Position numbers and translations under genes: made by a program. This document shows, piece after piece, positions 17,544 to 27,257 of a stretch of DNA of 64,000 nucleotides (within the stretch, counting starts at the first letter, position 1; each line of letters opens with the position of its first letter). The notes under the pieces are model-generated. The model saw only the letters and a list, made by a program, of their open reading frames with translations, was not told the origin of the DNA and did no database searches. Source of the stretch: Psychromonas sp. Urea-02u-13 (GTDB taxonomy: Bacteria; Pseudomonadota; Gammaproteobacteria; Enterobacterales; Psychromonadaceae); contig NZ_PJBZ01000056.1 of assembly GCF_002835995.1 (NCBI RefSeq), positions 1 to 64,000 on the forward strand. The letters are read 5' to 3'.

Positions 17544-17759
17544 TTGTTAGATGATCCAAAAGCACTCAGCGAAGCGATTAACCAAGTCATGCCCTTTGGT
17601 AAATACGCAGGACGAAAGCTTATCTACTTACCAGAGCCTTATTTAGTTTGGTTTTATAGTAATGGCTTTCCGGAAGGCAAGCTAGGTAAGCAATTAGCAT
17701 TGATGTATGAGGTTAAGTTAAATGGCCTGGAAAAAATGCTCACGCCATTAATTCGTTAA
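17544..17759 (+). CDS. DUF3820 family protein
   Basis: 71 residues from a TTG start; no ATG is available in frame and the next conserved residues begin almost at once (MPFGKYAGRKLIYLPEPYLV, WFYSNGFPEGKLG). The sequence matches DUF3820 (E. coli YpeB-like), small cytosolic proteins of unknown function. Length equals that of the family. It is monocistronic. Confidence 0.82.
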   Translation: MLDDPKALSEAINQVMPFGKYAGRKLIYLPEPYLVWFYSNGFPEGKLGKQLALMYEVKLNGLEKMLTPLIR

Positions 17760-17887
17760 TACTTAATCTATAAAGTTTAATCCATTAATCAATGTGTCTC
17801 AGCTAACAAGTCACATTGATTAATGTTGAAAGAAAGAGAGCTAACTTGTATAAAGTGAATCAGTTTAAAAAAGTAGGCAGGGATACC

Positions 17888-18586
17888 ATGAAGCAATTAT
17901 TGATGATCGCCATATGCACCACTGCATTATTGGGTTGTAATTCAGAACAGATGGATAGCGCCGAGCCTACGACTAAATTATCAGAAAACGGCATTACAAT
18001 TAATGAGAATAATGCACCAGAAATTATTTCTCTATTAGATGAACTCGATGTTTACACTGCACTACCCGCAACACTTTCTTATAACGAAACATCACGTAAA
18101 GCCTCTAACACTTCAAGCGAATGTATCGTTTCAGGCAATATCAATGTTGATACGCAGTCCGATAGCAACTCTTCTCTTAGCATTTTTAGTTACGATAACT
18201 GCAGTTATATTGCAGGTCATTCCATTAATGGTAGCTATACAACCGCCAGCAATTTTGAAGAAGACCTCAGCACTATCTCTATCAAAACGCAGGGAAAATT
18301 AGAAAATACAATCAATGAGTTTGCAACCATGATGCACATGGATGTAGATATTTACGGCAGCAAAGAGCTATATCAAGTCGATTATCGTTTTGATTTTGTA
18401 TCAACAGAGAAAGAAATAGCCGGTGAGTTTATTGTTTATACCAATCCAACATTAATTTGGGATGAAAATAACGATAGCTTAATTGGCAGCATCATTATTG
18501 AAGGCGCAGACAATAATAAGCTTGAGCTGTTATACAATACCAACGGTGTTACTTATTACCTTAATGGACAACTTTACACACCTTAG
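17888..18586 (+). CDS. putative lipoprotein, unknown function
   Basis: About 232 residues from the ATG at 17888, which has GGGA upstream; the frame is open further upstream to 17816 but that would put the signal in mid-protein. The lipobox TALLGC sits at about residue 16. The mature protein is acidic and Ser/Asn/Thr-rich with regular beta-type alternation (ISIKTQGKLENTINEFATMM; ELLYNTNGVTYYLNGQLY). Family not recognised. Flanked by about 280 bp of non-coding DNA downstream. Confidence 0.65.
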   Translation: MKQLLMIAICTTALLGCNSEQMDSAEPTTKLSENGITINENNAPEIISLLDELDVYTALPATLSYNETSRKASNTSSECIVSGNINVDTQSDSNSSLSIFSYDNCSYIAGHSINGSYTTASNFEEDLSTISIKTQGKLENTINEFATMMHMDVDIYGSKELYQVDYRFDFVSTEKEIAGEFIVYTNPTLIWDENNDSLIGSIIIEGADNNKLELLYNTNGVTYYLNGQLYTP

Positions 18587-18863
18587 TCTGGATAGCCCTA
18601 TTTCCTGCTAGCCTCTGAAAACAAAGACGGTTAGCTGTTAAAGCATGATCAAGCCGTAAGGTTTGATAAAGGCCATGACTACCAATAGCACTACAAAGTG
18701 CGATCTCCGGCTCTATTTCAAACTACCCGCTCTTGATGTCATACTCGCTATAATACCGACACTCTGCATTCAGCGTAAAAGCCGAGGCAAAATACAGCAA
18801 ACAATTAATGACTATTGAAATAAGCCCAAACAAACTTGCGATTCACCTATAAAGGAAATTATT

Positions 18864-19628
18864 TTGATCACTTATCAGTTTGACAATTACAACGGTGTCA
18901 CCATCGACAAGCAAGCGTTACCCGATTCTGAAGCGCTTTTCAAAGCGCAATTTAACGAAATGTTATTGTTAGTTAGTGAAAAAGGTAAACAACTGATTTG
19001 GTTTACTCTATCGATTAAACAATCTTCTTTTATTCAAATAGCGACGGATGCCGGATTTGTTTTTCATAACTGTTTAGAAGATGAAATTACGCTTATTTTA
19101 CGCATTAAAGCAGATGCTTATGCGCCTTTTGTACCGACTCATAGTATCGGCGCTGGTGCGTTAATTTTTAATAACAAACAACAGATCTTAGTCATCAGAG
19201 AAAAAATCGCGATGGGGCCTGGCTTCAAACTGCCGGGGGGCCATATTGAGTTAGGCGAGAAAATATCAGAAGCGATTGTGCGTGAAGTATATGAAGAAAC
19301 CGGTATTCGCAGTGAGTTTGTTGGTCTGCAAGGTTTTGGTTCTAAAAAAGTGTTTCGTTTTGGCAAGTCTAATATCTATTTTCTCTGCCGTTTGAATGCA
19401 TTAACAGAGCAAATCGACATTCAAGATACAGATGAAATTGCAGAAGCTAAATGGTGCGATGTCAGTGAATTTATCAACGATACCAATAACAGTGTTTTTG
19501 TACGTGAAATTGTTAAAAACCTGCAACATGAGCAAGGCTTTGAATTGGTAGAAATGCCAGAAAATAACAGTGCTTATGAAAAGCATGAAGTGTTTTTTGC
19601 AGGGAATATACATAACCAGCTTTCATAA
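18864..19628 (+). CDS. Nudix hydrolase with N-terminal pre-Nudix domain
   Basis: 254 residues from a TTG start with AAGGAAAT seven bases upstream. The Nudix box spans residues 125-148 (GGHIELGEKISEAIVREVYE then ETGI), with the catalytic REVYEE. The first 85 residues resemble the pre-Nudix domain of the eukaryotic NUDT6/antisense-FGF type and of marine gammaproteobacterial homologues. The substrate is probably a nucleoside diphosphate derivative. The alpha/beta hydrolase gene starts 9 bp downstream, so they may be co-transcribed. Confidence 0.85.
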   Translation: MITYQFDNYNGVTIDKQALPDSEALFKAQFNEMLLLVSEKGKQLIWFTLSIKQSSFIQIATDAGFVFHNCLEDEITLILRIKADAYAPFVPTHSIGAGALIFNNKQQILVIREKIAMGPGFKLPGGHIELGEKISEAIVREVYEETGIRSEFVGLQGFGSKKVFRFGKSNIYFLCRLNALTEQIDIQDTDEIAEAKWCDVSEFINDTNNSVFVREIVKNLQHEQGFELVEMPENNSAYEKHEVFFAGNIHNQLS

Positions 19629-19637
19629 GGTGTAAAT

Positions 19638-20198
19638 ATGCTGACTATTTTTGTCTCTGATATTTTTGGTCAGAGTTTAGCGCTTCAAGCATTAGCAGAT
19701 AAGATAGCACCTCACGATATATTGATTATTGACCCTTATGCTGGTCAGCTCATCAATTTTGAAAATGAGCAGGTCGCTTATGATTATTTTAGTGATCAGG
19801 TTAGCCTACCTAGTTACGCAGCCTTAGTGCTGGAAAAACTAAATGCTATTAATCAGCCATTTAATCTGATTGCTTTTAGTGTGGGAGGATCTGCGACTTG
19901 GCTAAAATCAGCAAGACTAGCAGAGACCAAGGTGAAAAAAGTATTCTGCTTTTATTCATCGCAAATTCGTCATCATTTAACGATTCAACCCAATGTCCCA
20001 ATTGAGTTAATTCTACCTCAGCATGAAAAGCATTTTGATATTAATGAATTGGCATCTTGTTTAACAAACAATAAACAGATAACACTCGCTAGGAGCCTTT
20101 ATGCACACGGTTTTATGAATCAGCTTTCAGAAAATTTTAATCAACAAGGCTACGATGAATATAGCGATTACCTTCGCGCTATATTGCAAAGAGATTAG
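19638..20198 (+). CDS. small alpha/beta-hydrolase-like protein
   Basis: 186 residues. The nucleophile elbow is AFSVGGSA with Ser81 (the usual first Gly is Ala); a His in LYAHGFMNQL near residue 158 could complete the triad. The layout (short beta start MLTIFVSDIFG, then an alternating core) fits a dienelactone-hydrolase-like or YfhR/RsbQ-type enzyme. It follows the Nudix gene by 9 bp. Substrate unknown. Confidence 0.65.
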   Translation: MLTIFVSDIFGQSLALQALADKIAPHDILIIDPYAGQLINFENEQVAYDYFSDQVSLPSYAALVLEKLNAINQPFNLIAFSVGGSATWLKSARLAETKVKKVFCFYSSQIRHHLTIQPNVPIELILPQHEKHFDINELASCLTNNKQITLARSLYAHGFMNQLSENFNQQGYDEYSDYLRAILQRD

Positions 20199-20331
20199 TC
20201 AAAAGAAACCTGTTTTCATTCGCACTGGCTAACATTAACTTTTTGTAATGTTTTATCCACCTTGTTGAAATGCTACCAGCGTACACTTCAGTTATCAGCC
20301 AAATAACTAAAATAGAAAACAGGATAACAAA

Positions 20332-20880
20332 ATGAAATTTACTAAAATATTGTGTGCAACACTCGCCTTTTCCTCTCTTTCCGCTTTTGCAGGCGACGAT
20401 GATTCACTCGCAGCACTTGCCTTACAACGTGCTAACTTCACCCTAGAACAGGCCATAGAAAAGGTAAGCACTGATTATTCTCGTCATATTACTGAATTTG
20501 AAATTGATGATTATAACCATCAAGCAACTTACGAAATTGAAACGATTAACTTTGAAACTGAACAAAAATATAAAGTACAAGTCAGCCTTGAAAATGGCGA
20601 GGTCTTAAAGGAAAGAAGTATCAGCCTGAAAGTATTAGGCCTGAATCGTTTAGATGATGATGAACTATTTGCTTTAAAAGAGTTAAAAGCAGCTAACTTT
20701 AACCTCAATAAGACGATCGCCACGTTAAAGCAAAAATACAATACAAATATCGTTGAGTTTGAATTGGAAAGTGAAAAAGGCATTAGCTTTTATAAATTCA
20801 AATTGATGGGTGAACAAGGTGCTAAACGTGTACTTGTGGACATAAAAACAGGCAACATAATCCCTGTAATGAGCCATTAG
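20332..20880 (+). CDS. periplasmic protein with two PepSY-like repeats
   Basis: 182 residues. Signal peptide (MKFTKILCATLAFSSLSAFA, then GDD) and two similar halves, each with a helix plus beta hairpin (LALQRANFTLEQAIEKVSTD...; LKELKAANFNLNKTIATLKQ...), ending in VLVDIKTGNII, the PepSY hallmark. PepSY proteins often sit beside two-component systems. The response regulator gene starts 56 bp downstream on the same strand, which suggests it is a target or modulator of that system. Confidence 0.8.
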   Translation: MKFTKILCATLAFSSLSAFAGDDDSLAALALQRANFTLEQAIEKVSTDYSRHITEFEIDDYNHQATYEIETINFETEQKYKVQVSLENGEVLKERSISLKVLGLNRLDDDELFALKELKAANFNLNKTIATLKQKYNTNIVEFELESEKGISFYKFKLMGEQGAKRVLVDIKTGNIIPVMSH

Positions 20881-20907
20881 TTAACAACACTTTAATTGCA
20901 ATAATAA

Positions 20908-20923
20908 GGGGGTTCACTCCCCC
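20908..20923 (+). promoter_or_regulatory. GC hairpin before response regulator gene
   Basis: Five G (20908-20912) and five C (20919-20923) flank a 6-nt loop. They lie just before TAAGGA (20925-20930) and the GTG start at 20937. There is no T-run, so it is more likely to be an mRNA processing or translation element than a terminator. Confidence 0.4.
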
Positions 20924-20936
20924 GTAAGGAAATACA

Positions 20937-21620
20937 GTGCGTATTCTTGTTATCGAAGATAACCAAACAACCCGTCAATACCTGCAGAAAGCCCTTCAAG
21001 AGCAAGGTTATGAGGTTGATCTCGCCGATAATGGTCAAGATGGTTTATTCTTGGCTTTAGAAGGAGATCATCAGTTAATACTACTTGATAGAATGCTACC
21101 CAAGTTAGATGGGTTAACCGTATTATCAACCTTAAGAAATGCAGGCAAGCAAACACCGGTGTTGATATTAAGCGCATTAGACAGTGTTTCTGAACGGGTC
21201 AAAGGGCTACGTGAAGGAGGCGACGACTACTTAATTAAGCCTTTTGCGCTTTCTGAGTTGCTGATACGCATTGAAATATTAATTCAACGTAAAAACCAAT
21301 CCAGTGAGAAAGTCACTAGCAGCTTACAAGTTTCAGATCTAAAAATGGATTTGCTCTCACACAAGGTTTACCGTGGTTTAAATGAGATAAAACTACAACC
21401 AAAAGAATTTAAGTTGTTGCGTTATCTAATGGAGCATAGCGGTCAGGTTCTTTCTCGTTCGTTACTGTTTGAAGCAGTTTGGGATTATCAGTTTGATCCA
21501 CAAACTAATGTTATTGATGTGCATTTGGCACGATTGCGTAAAAAGGTAGAATTTGATGGGCTTCCCCCTTTACTGGAAACAGTGCGTGGCACGGGTTACC
21601 GAATGGTGGCAAGCAAGTAG
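20937..21620 (+). CDS. OmpR-family response regulator
   Basis: 227 residues from GTG with AAGGA upstream. The receiver domain has E7/D8, phosphoacceptor D51 (LLDRMLP) and K101 (IKPF); the C-terminal winged helix has the OmpR/PhoB pattern (LLFEAVWDYQFDPQTNVIDV HLARLRKKV). It resembles the QseB/PmrA-type regulators. The kinase gene overlaps its 3' end. The partner sensor and PepSY gene suggest envelope or cation sensing, which is inference. Confidence 0.92.
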   Translation: MRILVIEDNQTTRQYLQKALQEQGYEVDLADNGQDGLFLALEGDHQLILLDRMLPKLDGLTVLSTLRNAGKQTPVLILSALDSVSERVKGLREGGDDYLIKPFALSELLIRIEILIQRKNQSSEKVTSSLQVSDLKMDLLSHKVYRGLNEIKLQPKEFKLLRYLMEHSGQVLSRSLLFEAVWDYQFDPQTNVIDVHLARLRKKVEFDGLPPLLETVRGTGYRMVASK

Positions 21621-23010
21621 AAAAGCCAGCTCTGTCTGGCGTTTAACACGTCTATATACCGTTTTGTTACTCTCAGTAGTCGCAGTATTGTTAGTCGTTT
21701 TGTATCAATTAAGTATTGGTCAAATGAGTCGTCAACAACAGGCTCAATTAGAAAGCCTTATCGCGCAACAAACCGTACTCGCTGAACAATTGAATACAGA
21801 TGAATTTATTGCACAGTTTAAATTGCAAGCGGAAAGCTCTCGACAATATATTTTAACTTACCAAACAGAAAAGCAATTAATTGGCCGACTTAGCTTCATT
21901 CCAGAACAGATATCATCTTGCCCTCGCCTCACACGTTTTCCCATTTGGTTAGATAAATACGATGAGATTCGACTTCTTTCTGGCTGTAGTCAACCATTAG
22001 GCGCAGGTTCTCTAACCGTTGCGATTGATGATGAAGCTTTATATGCACTTAAAGCACAATATATCAGCGCTTCTGTTATCGCCTTAATACTGGCTTTGTT
22101 ATTAGGTTTGCTCACCGGATTAGTCTTTTCGTTACGTGTATTAAAACGTATCAATAGTTTTAATCAAACCGCACAGTTAGTCGAGGCTGGCCAGTTAAGC
22201 GCCCGTGTTGCCTTGTCTAATAACAACGATGAATATGATCATATGGCGTTGCATATAAATACTATGCTCAGTCAATTAGAACATTCCTTTGAAACCGTTA
22301 GTGGCATTACCGATGCGATTGCACATGATTTACGCACACCACTCAGTCACTTAAGACAACAGATAGAATTAGAATTATTAGATAAACGTCAACAAGATCA
22401 ACCCACCACACAACTGCAATCAATGATCGAAAAGCTCGATGAAATATTATTTACTTTCAGTGCGATGCTGGAATTAACACGTTTACAACAGCAAAAAGAG
22501 ACAAAAACACAACACTTTAAAATAATTGATTTATCTAAAATAATAATTGATGCCGTGGATTTAATTGAGCCACTCGCAGAAGAAAAAGAACAAATAATCA
22601 CCTCAGATGTAGACCTGAATATCACATTAAAAGGGGATGCTACCTTGCTCTTTCGTGCTGTGTATAACCTGTTAGAAAATGCCAGTAAATATGCCGGAGA
22701 ACACGCACGCATTAGTATACGATTAACCGAGTCGGGGTTTACCATTAGTGATAATGGCCTGGGCATTAGCGACAATGAAAAAAACAAAGTATTCCAGCGT
22801 TTATATCGCATTGAAAAAAGCCGTCATGTGGCAGGATTTGGTTTAGGGTTAACACTGGTTAAAGCGATCGTACAACTACACAATGGACAAATAACGTTAC
22901 TCGACAATAACCCAGGATTACAGGTTATGGTTGAGTTTCCAGACACTATTTGTTGCCATAACAATGTAAATAAGCATACAAATAGCAATGGAAATAACAA
23001 GGAAGGTTAA
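21556..23010 (+). CDS. sensor histidine kinase
   Basis: About 484 residues from the ATG at 21556 (AAGG eight bases before; a TTG directly precedes it). It overlaps the response regulator gene by 65 bp, an unusually long overlap. TM1 at about 32-51, a periplasmic loop with two Cys (SCPR, SGCS), TM2 at about 171-194, HAMP, then DHp with H-box AIAHDLRTPLSHL (His about 257) and a HATPase domain (NLLENASKYA, DNGLGI, GFGLGLTLVKAI). It pairs with the upstream regulator. The signal is unknown. Confidence 0.9.
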   Translation: MGFPLYWKQCVARVTEWWQASRKASSVWRLTRLYTVLLLSVVAVLLVVLYQLSIGQMSRQQQAQLESLIAQQTVLAEQLNTDEFIAQFKLQAESSRQYILTYQTEKQLIGRLSFIPEQISSCPRLTRFPIWLDKYDEIRLLSGCSQPLGAGSLTVAIDDEALYALKAQYISASVIALILALLLGLLTGLVFSLRVLKRINSFNQTAQLVEAGQLSARVALSNNNDEYDHMALHINTMLSQLEHSFETVSGITDAIAHDLRTPLSHLRQQIELELLDKRQQDQPTTQLQSMIEKLDEILFTFSAMLELTRLQQQKETKTQHFKIIDLSKIIIDAVDLIEPLAEEKEQIITSDVDLNITLKGDATLLFRAVYNLLENASKYAGEHARISIRLTESGFTISDNGLGISDNEKNKVFQRLYRIEKSRHVAGFGLGLTLVKAIVQLHNGQITLLDNNPGLQVMVEFPDTICCHNNVNKHTNSNGNNKEG

Positions 23011-23012
23011 AC

Positions 23013-23699
23013 ATGGAAACAGTGGTTATAACAGGCGCGAATCGTGGCATTGGTTTAGCACTTACAAAAAAGTTTTTACTGCTCGATAAACATGTCATCG
23101 CCACTTGTCGGGATATCAATAACGCAGAGCAGTTAACCGCTTTATCGACTCATGGGAAGTTGACCATCTCAGCACTTGAAGTCACTAGCGAAGCATCTGT
23201 CAGCACATTTTGCGAACAGCTAATAGGCGTGAAGATAGACATCTTAATCAATAATGCAGGGACTTTTGGAGGCAATAAACAAAATACAAAAGAGATGGAT
23301 TATACAAGCTGGCTAGAGACCTTTAGCGTTAATACACTGGCGCCATTTCGCTTAAGTACGGCATTAAAAACGAATTTATTACTTTCCGACCACCCTCGCA
23401 TTGTGAGCATTTCCAGCCTGATGGCGAGCTTAGTCGGCAAAGGGCAAGGTAGTTATGCTTACCGAAGTTCAAAGGCAGCGTTAAACAAGGTTATGCAGGT
23501 GATGGCGCTAGAGTACAAAGCGGAGAATATTATCGTTTGTCCCGTACACCCTGGCTGGGTAAAAACAGACATGGGCGGTAGCGAGGCGGATATTAGTGTC
23601 GAACAAAGTCGCACATGTTTAGTTAAGCTTATTAACAATTTAACACTCGAACAGAGCGGACGTTTCTGGCAATGGGATGGCCAAGAGTTAGATTGGTAA
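23013..23699 (+). CDS. short-chain dehydrogenase, C-factor-like
   Basis: 228 residues. NAD(P) motif TGANRGIG (7-14), NNAG (about 79), and active-site YAYRSSK. The opening METVVITGANRGIGLALTKK and the length fit the CsgA/C-factor and sniffer-like SDR group. It begins 3 bp after the kinase stop, with an AAGGA within the kinase's last codons, so it is the last gene of the TCS operon. Substrate unknown. Confidence 0.85.
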   Translation: METVVITGANRGIGLALTKKFLLLDKHVIATCRDINNAEQLTALSTHGKLTISALEVTSEASVSTFCEQLIGVKIDILINNAGTFGGNKQNTKEMDYTSWLETFSVNTLAPFRLSTALKTNLLLSDHPRIVSISSLMASLVGKGQGSYAYRSSKAALNKVMQVMALEYKAENIIVCPVHPGWVKTDMGGSEADISVEQSRTCLVKLINNLTLEQSGRFWQWDGQELDW

Positions 23700-24100
23700 G
23701 CATATAAATACAATCAGTAGAAAAACGGTATGGCGAGAGATATGCGCCATGCCCCTAAAAAAACATCAACGGGTCAATTCACTACAATAACTCCCCCGCT
23801 TCACTAATAATGAACCTTGTGAGTCGTTTTTTTCTGACGCCCAAACGTAACCCGTAACTTCCCCCTACACAACAGTCACTTATAAGCTTTACTTTAGCTA
23901 TTTAAAATTCCTAAAACGATGACAAGGTTGGCTACATTATTCTTAACGTATAGCTGGCTTTACATCGATCTTGATTACGTTATTGATTTTAAATTCTGGC
24001 ATGCTATAAAGCATCAATTTTAACTAATATACATTCAAGGATGGATTTCATCTTCAACCTTTATCAACCATCGCTAATTTAATCGGGTATTTAAAATAAT
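23700..24100. other. 401-bp intergenic region
   Basis: No credible gene. It contains a weak 6-bp GC hairpin near 23730-23752 that may end the kinase-SDR unit. Toward the right end is a sigma70-like promoter, TTGATT (23983-23988), 16-bp spacer, TATAAA (24005-24010), which would serve the solute-binding protein gene with a leader of about 85 nt. Confidence 0.45.
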
Positions 24101-24805
24101 ATGGGCATTAATCAAAAGGGAGCTTTTATATTAATACTGTTTTTATACAGTACGCTCACCTCTGCCCACACCACTGATATAATTAAGATACGTACGATTG
24201 GGTTTACGCCCTACGGCATTAACACTAACGGAAAATTAAGCGGTATCTATTATGATATCGCTAATCAAATAGTGACCGGTGCGGGATATATTAGCCACAA
24301 CTCAGTGGCACCTTATGCACGTATTATTAGAGAAATACAGGCTGGTAAAATTGATATGACCATTATGTTTCGTTATCCAGAATTAGAAGATTATGTTGAG
24401 TATATTGCGCCATTACCCTCTTTAAAGATCGTCGTGATTGGATTAATACAAGCCAACTTCAATGATATAAGCGATTTAAACGGTAAAAAGATTGTCTATT
24501 TACGTGGCGCAAAGTTTAGTAATAAAATTGATAATAATGAAGGTATTATTAAGTATCCTATCAAAACCTTTGTTCAGGGGATTAAGATGCTTATTGCAGG
24601 CAGAGCCGACGCTATTATTGGTCCACTTGACCCGATAAGAAATGCGGCAGTACAAACACAAGGCACGACGCTCGGAAAACCATTTATCGTTGATCAGCGA
24701 ACTCCTTGGTTACAGATCTCGAATAAAAGCAGCATGCATTTCGATAGCAACAAACTCAAACAAAGCTTTTTGCAACTTCAAAAGCAAGATATGCTTAGAC
24801 CTTAG
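24101..24805 (+). CDS. periplasmic family-3 solute-binding protein
   Basis: 234 residues. Signal peptide (ILILFLYSTLTSAHT) followed by a bacterial family-3 binding fold: IRTIGFTPYGINTNGKLSGI, AGKIDMTIMFRYPE, DLNGKKIVYLRGAKF, AGRADAIIGP. There is no transporter gene beside it, so it is an orphan binding protein, as is common in marine Alteromonadales. The Shine-Dalgarno is weak. Ligand may be an amino acid or similar; not determinable. Confidence 0.82.
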   Translation: MGINQKGAFILILFLYSTLTSAHTTDIIKIRTIGFTPYGINTNGKLSGIYYDIANQIVTGAGYISHNSVAPYARIIREIQAGKIDMTIMFRYPELEDYVEYIAPLPSLKIVVIGLIQANFNDISDLNGKKIVYLRGAKFSNKIDNNEGIIKYPIKTFVQGIKMLIAGRADAIIGPLDPIRNAAVQTQGTTLGKPFIVDQRTPWLQISNKSSMHFDSNKLKQSFLQLQKQDMLRP

Positions 24806-24850
24806 CACATAAAAACCTTCAATAATCTCGCCACTAATCGATGACTATAT

Positions 24851-25357
24851 ATGATAAAAATTAGCACAGAAAGGCTTACGTTACGTCCATTTCAAAGCAG
24901 TGATTTTTACGCGCTCCATCAATTATTAAGTGATCCTGTGGTGATGCGATTTTCACTCAATGGCCCCTATTCAGAAACAAAGAGCCGTGATTTTATGAAT
25001 CAATGTATTCAAAAATCAGAGACTAACCAACCTAGTTTACTGGCCGTTATTAATAACAAAACCAATCAATTGATTGGCTCTTGTGGTTTTTTTCCACAAA
25101 AAATACTCGGGAAAGAAGAGCTTGAAGTCGGTTATCGTTTATTAGAAGAATTTTGGGGACAAGGTTTAGCAACAGAAGCAGCACTTGCTCTTCAAAACTA
25201 TGCGCGTGATAAAATGGGCCGGAATCGTTTAATCTCTCTCATAGAAAAAGAGAACATTGCCTCTGTGCGTGTTGCTGAAAAAAATGGCTATAAATTAGAA
25301 AAAGAGATGCTCTATGATGGCAGGATTAAAGTCTGTATCTATGCCCTTACCCTGTAA
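24851..25357 (+). CDS. RimJ/RimL-type GNAT acetyltransferase
   Basis: 168 residues. ISTERLTLRPFQSSDFYALH is the RimJ/L opening; the acetyl-CoA region is LEVGYRLLEEFWGQGLATEA, and ENIASVRVAEKNGYKLEKEM is the C-terminal signature. It probably acetylates a protein N-terminus or a small molecule. A bidirectional terminator follows at 25402. Confidence 0.88.
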   Translation: MIKISTERLTLRPFQSSDFYALHQLLSDPVVMRFSLNGPYSETKSRDFMNQCIQKSETNQPSLLAVINNKTNQLIGSCGFFPQKILGKEELEVGYRLLEEFWGQGLATEAALALQNYARDKMGRNRLISLIEKENIASVRVAEKNGYKLEKEMLYDGRIKVCIYALTL

Positions 25358-25401
25358 CAACTGACTTCTTCGTCAAACAAAGCCATTTATAGCAAGCACA
25401 A

Positions 25402-25427
25402 AAAAGGAGACCAATGAGTCTCCTTTT
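25402..25427. terminator. bidirectional terminator
   Basis: A perfect 10-bp stem (25402-25411 against 25418-25427) with a 6-nt loop, A-rich before and T-rich after, between the convergent acetyltransferase gene and trhO. Confidence 0.85.
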
Positions 25428-25450
25428 CAATCCAAACAACAAGTAAGAGC

Positions 25451-26434
25451 CTATTTAGACTTTTTACGTTGTTGTTCTTTATGCGCTTTTTTCTTAGCAC
25501 GGTTTTTTTCTAATTGCTCAACCGCACTTGAACCAATATGGTCCTGGCCACGCTCTTTCGATAAACGTACTTGTAGCTCTCGCTGTGAAAAACGTTCTTT
25601 TTGAGCATCTGTAATTGAATCAAAACACTGATGACAACTCACACCTTCCATGTATTTTTCAGATTTTTTATCATCTTCAGTGATCGGTAAACGACAACCA
25701 TGGCATTGGTCATATTGACCTTTCTCTAGCTGATGATTCACCGAAACACGATTATCAAAAACAAAACATTCGCCTTTCCACATGGTCTCTTCTTCAGGCA
25801 CTTCTTCTAAGTACTTAAGTACGCCACCTTCAAGATGATAAACCTCATCAAAACCTTGCTCTTTTAGGTAAGCAGTTGATTTTTCACAACGAATACCACC
25901 AGTACAAAACATCGCTACTTTTTTATGTTTTGCAGGGTCAAGGTTCTCTTTTACGTATGCAGGAAACTCACGAAAGTTAGTCGTTTTTGGGTCAACCGCA
26001 TTTTCAAAGGTACCAATGCTAATTTCGTAATCATTACGTGTATCAACCAATAAGACTTCTGGATCGCTGATTAAGGCATTCCAATCTTTTGGTTTAACGT
26101 AACTACCCACTGTACGGTTAGGGTCAATACCCTCAATACCCATAGTAACAATTTCTTTTTTAAGCTTTACTTTAGTGCGGTAGAACGGGTTTTCTACATC
26201 ATAAGATTCTTTGGTTGTTAGTCTCTCTAATCGAGGGTCCAACTTTAACCAATTAATCACGTTATCAATGCTTTCACGTGTTCCGGCAACCGTACCGTTG
26301 ATACCTTCACTAGCCAGTAATAAAGTACCTTTTACGCCATTCGTGTTCATGATATCGAGTAAAGGTTGTTGGATTTCTGTGTAGTTATCAAGTGCGACAA
26401 AACGATATAACGCACATACGACTATATTTGACAT
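25451..26434 (-). CDS. trhO: tRNA uridine-5-hydroxylase TrhO
   Basis: 327 residues. N-terminal acylphosphatase-like domain ([20 protein letters not shown]), central rhodanese domain with the active loop [10 protein letters not shown], then a Cys-rich region (CHGCR, CHQC). This is the YceA/UPF0176 family, which makes 5-hydroxyuridine at position 34 of tRNA. The basic, Lys-rich tail is usual for marine members. A separate, probably monocistronic gene. Confidence 0.95.
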   Translation of the reverse strand: MSNIVVCALYRFVALDNYTEIQQPLLDIMNTNGVKGTLLLASEGINGTVAGTRESIDNVINWLKLDPRLERLTTKESYDVENPFYRTKVKLKKEIVTMGIEGIDPNRTVGSYVKPKDWNALISDPEVLLVDTRNDYEISIGTFENAVDPKTTNFREFPAYVKENLDPAKHKKVAMFCTGGIRCEKSTAYLKEQGFDEVYHLEGGVLKYLEEVPEEETMWKGECFVFDNRVSVNHQLEKGQYDQCHGCRLPITEDDKKSEKYMEGVSCHQCFDSITDAQKERFSQRELQVRLSKERGQDHIGSSAVEQLEKNRAKKKAHKEQQRKKSK

Positions 26435-26647
26435 GGTATTTCCTTTTAGCTAACTGAAACGTAAATCCAGCGCTGTAATTAATTGAGCGTGCATTATACG
26501 AAGTGCAGATAAACTCTCAAGTAACAATTTTAACAAATAGGAAACATTAGAAAGGAGTAAAAATTTTGAAGGCAATATTTTCAGGCTTAAAGTAAACGCA
26601 TCACTCTATTATTTAGCGGTCTACTTTAAATATTACCCAGCGGATCA

Positions 26648-27211
26648 TTAACGTAATCGCTGACCTGTTAGCGCATGGTGAATCTGTGAAGGGTTATCAA
26701 GACCTGATACTTCGGCTTCAATAATAGTCGTTAATAGCGGGTTGTTGATAAACATCTCTTTAACTTGCGAGGCATTCACACAAGCATCTAATCCAGAAAG
26801 ATTAGCACTAGTCGAAATAATAGGTTTACCAAATTCACTACAAAGTTGCTGTACAACAGGGTGATCACTCACTCTGACAGCGACACTATCAAAATCACCA
26901 CTAATGAGTTTAGACAGTGTTTTTTGCACAGGAACAACCCAAGTGAAGGGGCCTGGCCATGTATTTTTTATCGCGGTTAGTTGTGTTTCATTTAATGAAG
27001 AAAAATCAGCGTATGTCTTTAACTGCTCAATATTAGCCGCAATTAAAATCAGCCCTTTATGTGCAGGACGTTGCTTTAAATCTAAAATATGTTGAATGGC
27101 GATTTCACAATCAGGATCACAACCTAACCCAAAAACAGATTCGGTTGGATAAGCAATGACGCCTTGCATACGTAGCGCAGTGAGCGCATTTGAGAGTTTG
27201 AAATTAGTCAT
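26648..27211 (-). CDS. tsaC: L-threonylcarbamoyladenylate synthase TsaC
   Basis: 187 residues (E. coli TsaC 190). The YrdC fold motifs are IAYPTESVFGLGCDP, LKQRPAHKGLILI and ISTSANLSG. It makes threonylcarbamoyl-AMP for the universal t6A37 tRNA modification. It lies in the conserved order dprA-smg-yrdD-tsaC. In related genomes hemF and aroE follow; here the next gene is trhO, and aroE is found at 55991. Confidence 0.94.
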   Translation of the reverse strand: MTNFKLSNALTALRMQGVIAYPTESVFGLGCDPDCEIAIQHILDLKQRPAHKGLILIAANIEQLKTYADFSSLNETQLTAIKNTWPGPFTWVVPVQKTLSKLISGDFDSVAVRVSDHPVVQQLCSEFGKPIISTSANLSGLDACVNASQVKEMFINNPLLTTIIEAEVSGLDNPSQIHHALTGQRLR

Positions 27212-27257
27212 ATAGTAAACCTAGTACAGCACATTTATGAAGATGATATGCGCGAGA

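Noticed and set aside
18587-18863. 277-bp gap between the lipoprotein and Nudix genes, checked for RNA genes
   Set aside because: No stable hairpin with a T-run, no promoter-terminator pair and no reading frame was found.
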